This document shows, piece by piece, positions 1-6,026 of a stretch of DNA of 6,026 bases; position 1 is the first letter of the stretch; every line of letters begins with the position of its first letter. The notes under the pieces were generated by a model, which was given only the letters and a program-made list of their open reading frames with translations, had not been told where the DNA came from and did not search any database. Position numbers and translations under genes: made by a program. Location: NCBI GenBank assembly GCA_036389695.1, contig DASVWG010000126.1, positions 1 through 6,026 of the forward strand. The letters run 5' to 3'. The DNA is from JALZHR01 sp036389695. Lineage in GTDB: Bacteria; Acidobacteriota; Blastocatellia; Pyrinomonadales; Pyrinomonadaceae.

Positions 1-38
1 TTGCCGGAAAAAACTTTTCTCGGAAAGGAAAAATAAAA

Positions 39-398
39 ATGCTTAAGCACGTTTCGATTCTGTTCGTTCTTTGTTTATTCGGCTTTTGCGCGATTATTCA
101 GGCGCAGACGGAAACCAATAAACCCGTGAAAATTTTGTCGAAACCGCGAGCCAATTATACCGACGAAGCCAGAACAAATAATGTTCAGGGCACGGTTCTG
201 GTCGAGGTCACGTTTTTGCCGGACGGAACAATCGGAAAGGTCAGCGACGTTCCGAAAAATAAAGAAGCTTTAAGAAGATTCGGTTTGGTCAAAAACGTCA
301 TCGAAGCGGCAAAAAAGATTAAATTTGAACCGGAAATAAAAGACGGCAAACCCATCAGGACAACAAAAATTCTAAGTTATACTTTTACGCTTTATTAA
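39..398 (+). CDS. Secreted/periplasmic TonB C-terminal-domain protein (energy-transducer TonB-like)
   Basis: A 119-aa protein with an N-terminal signal sequence: Lys3, a hydrophobic core at about residues 5-20, and a possible signal peptidase I site after IQA (residue 22). The rest, about 28-119, matches the TonB C-terminal domain pattern: Pro36 and Tyr40 followed by a Ala-Arg pair, VQGTVLVEVTFLPDGTI at 49-65, a helix with Ala90, then KFEPEIKDGKP at 95-105 and a final beta-strand. In classic TonB this domain contacts the TonB box of outer-membrane transporters. Here the Pro-rich spacer is missing, so it is a short stand-alone version of a kind common in Acidobacteria and Bacteroidetes. Whether it transduces energy is unknown. 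Start choice: GGAAAGGA at 22-29 lies about 9 nt before this ATG. The stop is 11 nt before the OppD-like gene, so co-transcription is likely. Its base composition is more AT-rich than that gene. Confidence 0.85.
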   Translation: MLKHVSILFVLCLFGFCAIIQAQTETNKPVKILSKPRANYTDEARTNNVQGTVLVEVTFLPDGTIGKVSDVPKNKEALRRFGLVKNVIEAAKKIKFEPEIKDGKPIRTTKILSYTFTLY

Positions 399-409
399 AT
401 TTACGAAGA

Positions 410-1438
<1,029 letters not shown>

Positions 1439-1908
1439 CGCGGATTTCGCGGAGTTTACGGCGCTGAACAAAGCGAGCCGCAAATTTCACCGCAATCTGG
1501 TCAATCCGCCGACTGACGAAAAAAGCTTTGCAGATTTTTTAAAGCGCAGCGAGCTGGAAACCGACCGGTGTTTTCTCATCTGCCGCACGGAAGACGGCGC
1601 GATTGTCGGCGGCGCGGCGCTTTCGCAGATTTTTCGCAAGGCTTTCCAAAACGCTTATCTCGGCTATTATTTAGCCGAAAAATACACCGGCTGCGGCTAT
1701 ATGACCGAAGCCGTCGCGCTCGTTTTGCGTTACGCCTTCAAAGAATTAAAGCTGCACCGCGTCGAAGCCAACGTCCAGCCGGAAAACGCGGCTTCAATCG
1801 CTGTTCTTGAAAGATGCGGCTTCACGCGCGAAGGCTTTTCGCGCAAATATCTGAAAATCGGCGGACGCTGGCGCGACCACTTGCGCTTTGCGATAATTGC
1901 GGAAGATT

Positions 1909-1913
1909 GGAGG
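1909..1913 (+). promoter_or_regulatory. Ribosome binding site GGAGG of the Uma2-family gene
   Basis: GGAGG sits 8 nt before the ATG at 1922, inside the end of the acetyltransferase gene. It is the strongest Shine-Dalgarno within the packed operon. It fixes the Uma2 start at the ATGA stop/start overlap. Confidence 0.75.
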
Positions 1914-1921
1914 AATAGAAA

Positions 1922-2542
1922 ATGAGCCAAGCGGTCGAAACAAAAAAATTGTTGTCCGAAGATGCATATCTGGCTTTGGAAAAAAAATCGAAAATTAAGC
2001 ACGAGTATATGGACGGCGAAATATTTTCGATGGCGGGCGCGACGCGCAGGCATAATCTTGTCACGAATAATATTTCGACCGAATTGAATCTTCAGCTTCG
2101 TGAAACCGACTGCGAAGTTTATGCCAGCGATTTTCGTGTAAAAATCCGCCCCGGACATAATGTTTATCCCGACGTTGCCGTCGCTTGCGACGAAATACTG
2201 ACGGAAGCGAATGATACGACTCTTCTAAATCCGACAGTTGTTTTTGAGGTTTTGTCGAAATCAACCGAAAAGCGAGACCGCGGAGATAAAGCCGAAGATT
2301 ATTACAGGCTGGAATCATTGAAGGATTATATTTTGGTTTCTCAAAGTCGTATCCGCGTCGAACATTTTTCCAGACAAAAAAATAATGAGTGGACTTTAAA
2401 AATTTACGAGGATTTAGAAGAAGTTCTTGAGTTGAAATCAATCAACTGCAAAATTCCGCTTAAGTTGATTTATTTAAAATTAAAATTATCGCTTCTAAAA
2501 TTAGTCGGAAAAAAGAAAAATGGAAACAAGCGCAGCAGTTAA
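1922..2542 (+). CDS. Uma2 family endonuclease (DUF820, PD-(D/E)XK fold)
   Basis: A 206-aa protein with the hallmarks of the Uma2/DUF820 family of restriction-endonuclease-like proteins. Seen: KHEYMDGEIFSMAGAT (26-41), with Glu28 and a following His44-Asn45; then YASDFRVKI (67-75), VYPDVAV (81-87) with Asp84, PTVVFEVLSKST (104-115) with Glu109, DRGDKAEDYY (119-128) with Lys123, and DYILVSQ (135-141). Asp84, Glu109 and Lys123 are the likely nuclease-core residues, so the active site looks intact. The family is abundant in cyanobacteria and some Acidobacteria, and its biological role is largely unknown. The stretch is clearly more AT-rich than the ATPase genes, with an A8 run at 1980-1987, which fits separate acquisition. 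The tail after about residue 192 is Lys-rich and overlaps the next gene by 23 nt. Cutting activity is inferred from the fold only. Confidence 0.88.
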   Translation: MSQAVETKKLLSEDAYLALEKKSKIKHEYMDGEIFSMAGATRRHNLVTNNISTELNLQLRETDCEVYASDFRVKIRPGHNVYPDVAVACDEILTEANDTTLLNPTVVFEVLSKSTEKRDRGDKAEDYYRLESLKDYILVSQSRIRVEHFSRQKNNEWTLKIYEDLEEVLELKSINCKIPLKLIYLKLKLSLLKLVGKKKNGNKRSS

Positions 2543-3539
2543 ATTAAAAGAAGAATCTAAAGAATTGATTCAGGTCAGAAATCTCGTCAAACATTTCGCC
2601 GTCGAAAACAGCGACGATGTCGTGCGCGCGGTGGACGACGTTTCGTTTGATATTTTCGCGGGCGAAACGCTCGGACTGGTCGGCGAATCCGGCTGCGGAA
2701 AATCGACGGTCGGGCGCTGTCTTTTGCGTTTGATTGAGCCGACGAGCGGGGAAGTCTGGTTCGAAAATAAAAACGTTCTGAATCTCGGAAAAAACGATTT
2801 GCGGGAACTCAGGCGCGAGATGCAGATTATTTTTCAAGACCCTTACGCCAGCCTTAATCCGCGTCTGAATATTCTTTCCATCATCGGCGAGCCTTTGAAA
2901 ATTCACGGCATCGGCACGAAATCCGGGCAAAAGGAACGCGTCGCGGATTTGCTGAAAAAGGTCGGGCTCGACCCGAATTATATGTATCGCTACCCGCACG
3001 AATTTTCCGGCGGTCAGCGCCAGCGTTTGGGAATCGCGCGCGCTCTGGCTTTGAATCCGAAATTGATTATCGCGGACGAGCCGGTTTCGGCGCTCGACGT
3101 TTCGGTGCAGGCGCAGGTCGTCAATCTTTTGCAGGATTTGCAGCAGGAATTGGGCTTGACGTATCTTTTTATCTCGCACGGGCTGGCGGTCGTCGAGCAT
3201 ATCTCGCAGCGCGTGGCGGTGATGTATCTGGGAAAAATCGTGGAAATCGCGGATTCGCGCGAGCTTTACGAAACGCCGCTTCATCCGTATACGAAGGCTC
3301 TGCTGTCGGCGATTCCGATTCCCGACCCGACGCGCAAGCGCGAGCGCATCGTCCTGCAGGGCGACGTGCCGACGCCGATAAATCCGCCTTCGGGCTGTCG
3401 TTTCCGCACGCGCTGCCCGTGGGCGATTGAAGATTGCGCGAAGGTCGTGCCGGAGCTGCGCGAAATCAAAAAAGGTCATTTTGCCGCCTGTATCCGCGTC
3501 GAAGGTTATGACAGTGCGCCGAGTTTGGAAAAATCATAA
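2520..3539 (+). CDS. OppF/DppF-type peptide ABC transporter ATP-binding protein
   Basis: A 339-aa second ATPase of a peptide-type importer, expected to pair with the OppD-like protein encoded at 410. Motifs: Walker A GESGCGKS (55-62), Q-loop IIFQDPYASLNPR (103-115), signature FSGGQRQR (162-169), Walker B LIIADEP (182-188) with Glu187, D-loop ALD (191-193) and H-loop His220. The residue after this His is Gly221, where this family usually has Asp (ISHDL). The C-terminal extension has HPYTKALLSAIP (255-266), GDVPTPINPPSGC (281-293) and four cysteines, Cys293, Cys299, Cys306 and Cys324, the usual OppF/DppF pattern. Length is normal for the family. Start: ATG 2520 lies inside the Uma2 gene. Only a weak GGA is seen 10 nt upstream, so coupling to Uma2 translation is likely. 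The first 15 residues are a charged, non-conserved lead. Substrate is unknown. Confidence 0.95.
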   Translation: METSAAVKLKEESKELIQVRNLVKHFAVENSDDVVRAVDDVSFDIFAGETLGLVGESGCGKSTVGRCLLRLIEPTSGEVWFENKNVLNLGKNDLRELRREMQIIFQDPYASLNPRLNILSIIGEPLKIHGIGTKSGQKERVADLLKKVGLDPNYMYRYPHEFSGGQRQRLGIARALALNPKLIIADEPVSALDVSVQAQVVNLLQDLQQELGLTYLFISHGLAVVEHISQRVAVMYLGKIVEIADSRELYETPLHPYTKALLSAIPIPDPTRKRERIVLQGDVPTPINPPSGCRFRTRCPWAIEDCAKVVPELREIKKGHFAACIRVEGYDSAPSLEKS

Positions 3540-3571
3540 TTGAAACGCTTTTCGCGCGGCTTGCGTATAAT
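3540..3571 (+). promoter_or_regulatory. Putative sigma-70-type promoter for the zinc-ribbon/Yip1 gene
   Basis: A perfect TATAAT lies at 3566-3571. A TTGAAA (one mismatch to TTGACA) lies at 3540-3545, but the 20-nt spacer is longer than the usual 16-18. It would give a leader of roughly 60 nt before the ATG at 3637. No terminator is visible after the OppF-like gene, so read-through from the operon is also possible. Confidence 0.4.
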
Positions 3572-3636
3572 TGCTGATAAGAACTGCAAATAAAATGTCT
3601 TCGTTTTAAAAACCATAATTCAAAGAGGAAAATTCA

Positions 3637-4626
3637 ATGAAAATTTGTCCGAATTGTCATAAGGAATATGCCGATGAAGTGGAGTTTTGTCCGGACGACG
3701 GGACGGTTTTAAACGCTTTCGAAAGTGAAGCCGAAGCCGAAACCGCCGTTTTGCCCGAAACTGGCGCCGCGCCGACGCAATCTGCTGCCGCCGACTCTTT
3801 CGTGCCGGAAGAAATAGCGACGCGTCCGGCTTCTAAATTCGACGAATGGGAAGCGCCGCCGCCGCCCGTTTCGCCGCCGGACGTTAACGAGCCGCCGCAA
3901 ATCTCCGAAGCGGCGACTTTAGGCACAATTTTCTTCGAGCCGGGCAGAACTTTTGAGGATTTACGCCGCAAGCCGCGTTTTATTCTGGCAACCGTCATTT
4001 TGTGCGTTTTGACGACCGGCTTTTTCTTTGCCTTTACGCAGAAAATGGGCGAAGACCGCTACCGCAGGTTTATTGCCGAGCAGCTCGATAAAAGCCCGCA
4101 AGCCGGCTCGATGACGGCTGAGCAGAGACAACGGAGCATCGATCTTCAGATGACTATTACAAAAGTCGTCAGCTATTTCGTGCCGATTTTTCTCGTCATC
4201 GGTCTGGCGATCGGCGGGCTGGTTTACTGGCTCGCCGGAAAAGCGATGGGCGGCTCGCTTAGTTATCTGCACGGCGTTTCGATATGGCTTTATTCGAGCT
4301 TTCCGGTGACGATGGTTTCACTGCTGGCAAACTTTATCGTTTTGTTCGTCAAATCGGCGGACGAGATTGATATTGCCGCCAGCCAGCGCGGCTTGATTAG
4401 CGCCAATCCGAGTTTATTCATCGACGGCAAGGGAATGCCGGTGCTGGCAACCTTGCTCAGCACGTTCGATTTCTTTTTAATCTGGGGCTGGATTCTCGCC
4501 GCCATCGGTCTGCAAAAGGTCGCGAAAATATCTTCGAGCGCGGCGTGGTCAATCGTTTTAATACTGGCTCTGCTCAGCCTCGCCTGGCGAGTCGTGCAGG
4601 CGCTTCTGACCGGCAATCCGATGTAG
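3637..4626 (+). CDS. Zinc-ribbon and Yip1-like domain integral membrane protein
   Basis: A 329-aa protein in three parts. Residues 1-25 are a small zinc ribbon, with CPNC at 4-7 and CPDDGT at 18-23. Three Cys are present (4, 7, 18); the fourth ligand position holds Asp21, or His8 may take part. Residues about 28-90 form an acidic, Ala- and Pro-rich linker with little expected structure (PPPP at 74-77). From about 94, the TLGTIFFEPGRTFEDLRRKPRF region opens a Yip1-type membrane domain with five predicted helices, at about 115-134, 177-200, 214-238, 268-291 and 302-322. Yip1-domain proteins are membrane proteins with no settled function in bacteria. The start is supported by AAAGAGGAA at 3622-3630, 6 nt before the ATG. 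The gene has its own likely promoter and ends just before a strong hairpin, so it is probably monocistronic. I make no functional claim beyond membrane location. Confidence 0.85.
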   Translation: MKICPNCHKEYADEVEFCPDDGTVLNAFESEAEAETAVLPETGAAPTQSAAADSFVPEEIATRPASKFDEWEAPPPPVSPPDVNEPPQISEAATLGTIFFEPGRTFEDLRRKPRFILATVILCVLTTGFFFAFTQKMGEDRYRRFIAEQLDKSPQAGSMTAEQRQRSIDLQMTITKVVSYFVPIFLVIGLAIGGLVYWLAGKAMGGSLSYLHGVSIWLYSSFPVTMVSLLANFIVLFVKSADEIDIAASQRGLISANPSLFIDGKGMPVLATLLSTFDFFLIWGWILAAIGLQKVAKISSSAAWSIVLILALLSLAWRVVQALLTGNPM

Positions 4627-4634
4627 GATTAGTG

Positions 4635-4719
4635 GATAACTGATAACTGATAACTGATAGTGGATAGTGGATAGTTAATGCTTTTCACTATCAGTTATCA
4701 GTTATCAGTTATCAGTTAT
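4635..4719. repeat. Inverted heptamer-repeat array (GATAACT type)
   Basis: The left arm runs as GATAACT three times from 4635, followed by variants GATAGTG, GATAGTG and GATAGTT to 4676. The right arm, from 4686, reads CACTATC and then AGTTATC three times and AGTTAT, which is the same heptamer on the other strand. Bases 4635-4662 pair perfectly with 4686-4713 (28 bp), with a 23-nt loop. The array fills nearly all of the gap between two convergent genes. It resembles the short heptamer repeats known from some bacterial genomes, but I cannot name a described family. Confidence 0.9.
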
Positions 4720-4723
4720 TTTT
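4635..4723. terminator. Likely transcription terminator between convergent genes
   Basis: A perfect 28-bp inverted repeat, mostly A/T pairs, is followed on the + strand by TTTTT at 4719-4723, so it fits an intrinsic terminator for the Yip1-type gene. On the - strand the stem lies just after the permease stop, but there is only TTTT in the loop and no T-run after the stem, so that direction is less sure. The low-GC stem is weaker per base pair than a typical terminator, but long. Confidence 0.6.
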
Positions 4724-6002
4724 ATTCGTATCTGAGCGATTCAATCGGGTCGAGGCGCGCGGCTTTCCAGGCGGGAAATAATCCGAAAACGATACCGATT
4801 AAAACGCTCGCGCCGAAGCCGGCAATCGGCGCCCACCACGGAACGTAAGACGGCATAATCAGCTTGACCAGCAGCGTCAAAAGCCAGCCGATAAACAAGC
4901 CGAGCAAGCCGCCAAGCCCGGTTAAAGTCGCGGCTTCAATCAAAAACTGCATCAGAATATCGCTCTGTTTCGCGCCGATGGCTTTGCGGATGCCGATTTC
5001 GCGCGTTCTTTCCGTGACGGAAACGAGCATAATATTCATCACGCCGATGCCGCCGATCATCAAGCCGACCGAAGAAATAACGACCATCGCCAGAGCGATG
5101 CCGCCGGTAATTGCGTTAAACTGCTCGATAAGACTGGCGGCGGTTTCCATGCTGAAATTGTTCGGCTCGCCGAACGCGGCGTGGCGACGAACGCGCAGCA
5201 AATCCTGCACCTGGTCTTTTGCCTGTTCCAGCATTCCCTCGCGCGCGATGGCGAGAATAAACAAATCGTCGGCGTTCGGCTTTATTTTCAGCGCCGCGCC
5301 CATCGGCATATAAATGACGTTGCTCTCGTCGTTGTTGGCGCTGCCGCCGCCCAGGAATTGCTCGCGTTTTTGCAGCAGACCGATAATGCGGAATTCGCTG
5401 CCGCCGATTTCAATCGTCTGCCCGATAGGCGAGCCGTACGGAAAATAATTTTCGGCGACGGTCGAGCCGATTAAACAGACGTTTGCCTTGGCGTCGCTTT
5501 CCGATTGCGCAAACCAGCGACCGTCAAGCAGAACTTCGGTCGTCGTTTTTTCGATGTCGGGCGTCGTGCCCTGTAATTGAACGGCGGACGAAGTTTTTCC
5601 GTTTTTGCCGGTGACGAGAATTTTCTGACCGAAAAAATTATTGGTGAGATTCAGAAACGGCACGGCGGTTTCGATGGACGGAAGCTTTGCAATCGCTTCG
5701 GCGTCGTCCATCGTCAAAGGCTTGCGCATTCTTTCTTCGCGCGTCGGCGCGCTGGTGCGGATGCCGATGTCCATCTTGTATAAAAAAATCGAGCGCGTGC
5801 CGAAAGATTCGACCTGTTTTTCGACCGCGACCTTGATGCCGCTGATAAACGACGAAATCAGCATCACGGTTATCACGCCGACCAGAACGCCGAAAATCGT
5901 CAGAAACGAGCGCAGCTTATGGCTGCGCAAAGTGGCGAAAGCCATCTTGAAATTTTCGTAAAACGCGCCGGTAATGAATCTCATAATTTTTTCATTTATC
6001 AT
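4722..6002 (-). CDS. MacB/FtsX-type ABC transporter permease
   Basis: A 426-aa membrane protein of the MacB-type permease family. Layout: a helix at about 31-54 preceded by LRSHKLRSFLTIFG (25-38), a large periplasmic domain (about 55-298, MacB_PCD-like) and an FtsX-like C-terminal part with helices at about 300-325, 354-380 and 389-410. The family signatures are plain: GGIGVMNIMLVSVTERTREI at 317-336, then GIRKAIGAK (337-345), and FPAWKAARLDPIESLRYE at 409-426. These permeases work with a separate LolD/MacB-like ATPase and often a membrane-fusion protein, in export of drugs, peptides or lipoproteins, or in mechanotransmission. None of these partners is in the window; the ATPase may lie beyond the right edge, upstream on this strand. 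The start is uncertain: Met1 at 6002 lies inside a heptamer array, and Met7 (ATG at 5984-5982) is equally plausible. Neither has a Shine-Dalgarno. Confidence 0.93.
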   Translation of the reverse strand: MINEKIMRFITGAFYENFKMAFATLRSHKLRSFLTIFGVLVGVITVMLISSFISGIKVAVEKQVESFGTRSIFLYKMDIGIRTSAPTREERMRKPLTMDDAEAIAKLPSIETAVPFLNLTNNFFGQKILVTGKNGKTSSAVQLQGTTPDIEKTTTEVLLDGRWFAQSESDAKANVCLIGSTVAENYFPYGSPIGQTIEIGGSEFRIIGLLQKREQFLGGGSANNDESNVIYMPMGAALKIKPNADDLFILAIAREGMLEQAKDQVQDLLRVRRHAAFGEPNNFSMETAASLIEQFNAITGGIALAMVVISSVGLMIGGIGVMNIMLVSVTERTREIGIRKAIGAKQSDILMQFLIEAATLTGLGGLLGLFIGWLLTLLVKLIMPSYVPWWAPIAGFGASVLIGIVFGLFPAWKAARLDPIESLRYE

Positions 6003-6014
6003 TTATCATTTATC
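5992..6014. repeat. Heptamer tandem repeat TCATTTA (GATAAAT on the - strand), 3.3 copies
   Basis: Three exact copies of TCATTTA at 5992-5998, 5999-6005 and 6006-6012, then TC. On the - strand each unit carries ATGA, so the array offers an ATG and a TGA in each of the three frames just before the conserved part of the permease. The unit differs from the GATAACT heptamer at 4635-4719 by one base. Confidence 0.85.
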
Positions 6015-6026
6015 GGCTTGAGCTTT

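Noticed and set aside
1980..1987. A8 run near the start of the Uma2 gene as a phase-variable site
   Set aside because: An A8 tract can slip, but one tract in an AT-rich gene with an intact frame is not evidence of phase variation.
1730..2158. Open frames on the - strand across the acetyltransferase/Uma2 junction
   Set aside because: Both genes on the + strand are supported by family motifs. The antisense product shows no recognisable domain.
2440..2470. Inverted repeat AATCAACT / AGTTGATT in the Uma2 gene, 8 bp with a 15-nt loop
   Set aside because: Short, AT-rich, inside coding sequence and without a T-run. Expected by chance in such a region.
2544..3479. A 311-codon open frame on the - strand opposite the OppF-like gene
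   Set aside because: It lies wholly antisense to a gene with every ABC motif, is very rich in Arg and Phe, and matches no family I know. It is a by-product of codon bias in the real gene.
4635..4719. CRISPR array
   Set aside because: Units are 7 nt with no spacers, are arranged in both orientations, and no cas genes are present.
4864..5313. A 149-codon + strand frame inside the permease gene
   Set aside because: It is antisense to the conserved FtsX-like part of the permease and has low-complexity, motif-free sequence.
5992..6014. Attachment site or insertion-sequence end
   Set aside because: It is a simple 7-nt tandem repeat, with no terminal inverted repeat, integrase or transposase nearby.

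Overview
The window reads as a compact bacterial chromosome segment, about 6 kb, with no RNA genes, no CRISPR and no recognisable transposase. My best guess at the source is Acidobacteriota, possibly the Blastocatellia/Pyrinomonadaceae side. This is inference from the mix of genes (a small secreted TonB_C protein, a Uma2 nuclease, a zinc-ribbon/Yip1 membrane protein, a MacB-type permease) and from heptamer repeats in the gaps. No marker gene settles it.

Left part (39-3539, + strand): five tightly packed genes, probably one operon. They are a secreted TonB C-terminal-domain protein, an OppD/DppD-type ABC ATPase, a RimJ/RimL-like GNAT acetyltransferase, a Uma2-family (DUF820) PD-(D/E)XK nuclease and an OppF/DppF-type ABC ATPase. 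The gap after the first gene is 11 nt. The remaining junctions are overlaps of 56, 4 and 23 nt. The two ATPases look intact and would form the heterodimeric motor of a peptide or related importer. Their permeases and binding protein are not in the window, and two genes with no obvious transport role sit between them.

Middle (3540-4626, + strand): a 97-nt gap with a TATAAT box and a good ribosome binding site leads into a 329-aa protein. It has an N-terminal zinc ribbon, a proline-rich linker and a five-helix Yip1-like membrane domain.

Convergent junction (4627-4721): almost entirely made of a GATAACT-type heptamer repeated in both orientations. It forms a perfect 28-bp stem followed by T5 on the + strand, so it is a likely transcription terminator.

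Right part (4722-6002, - strand): a MacB/FtsX-type ABC permease. A second, related heptamer array (GATAAAT on the - strand) lies across its start. Its ATPase partner is not in the window and may lie beyond the right edge.

No gene-free stretch exceeds 300 bases. I see no clearly new biological system. The points most worth checking are the heptamer arrays with their all-frame stop property, the split OppD/OppF pair, and the His-Gly change in the OppF-like H-loop.
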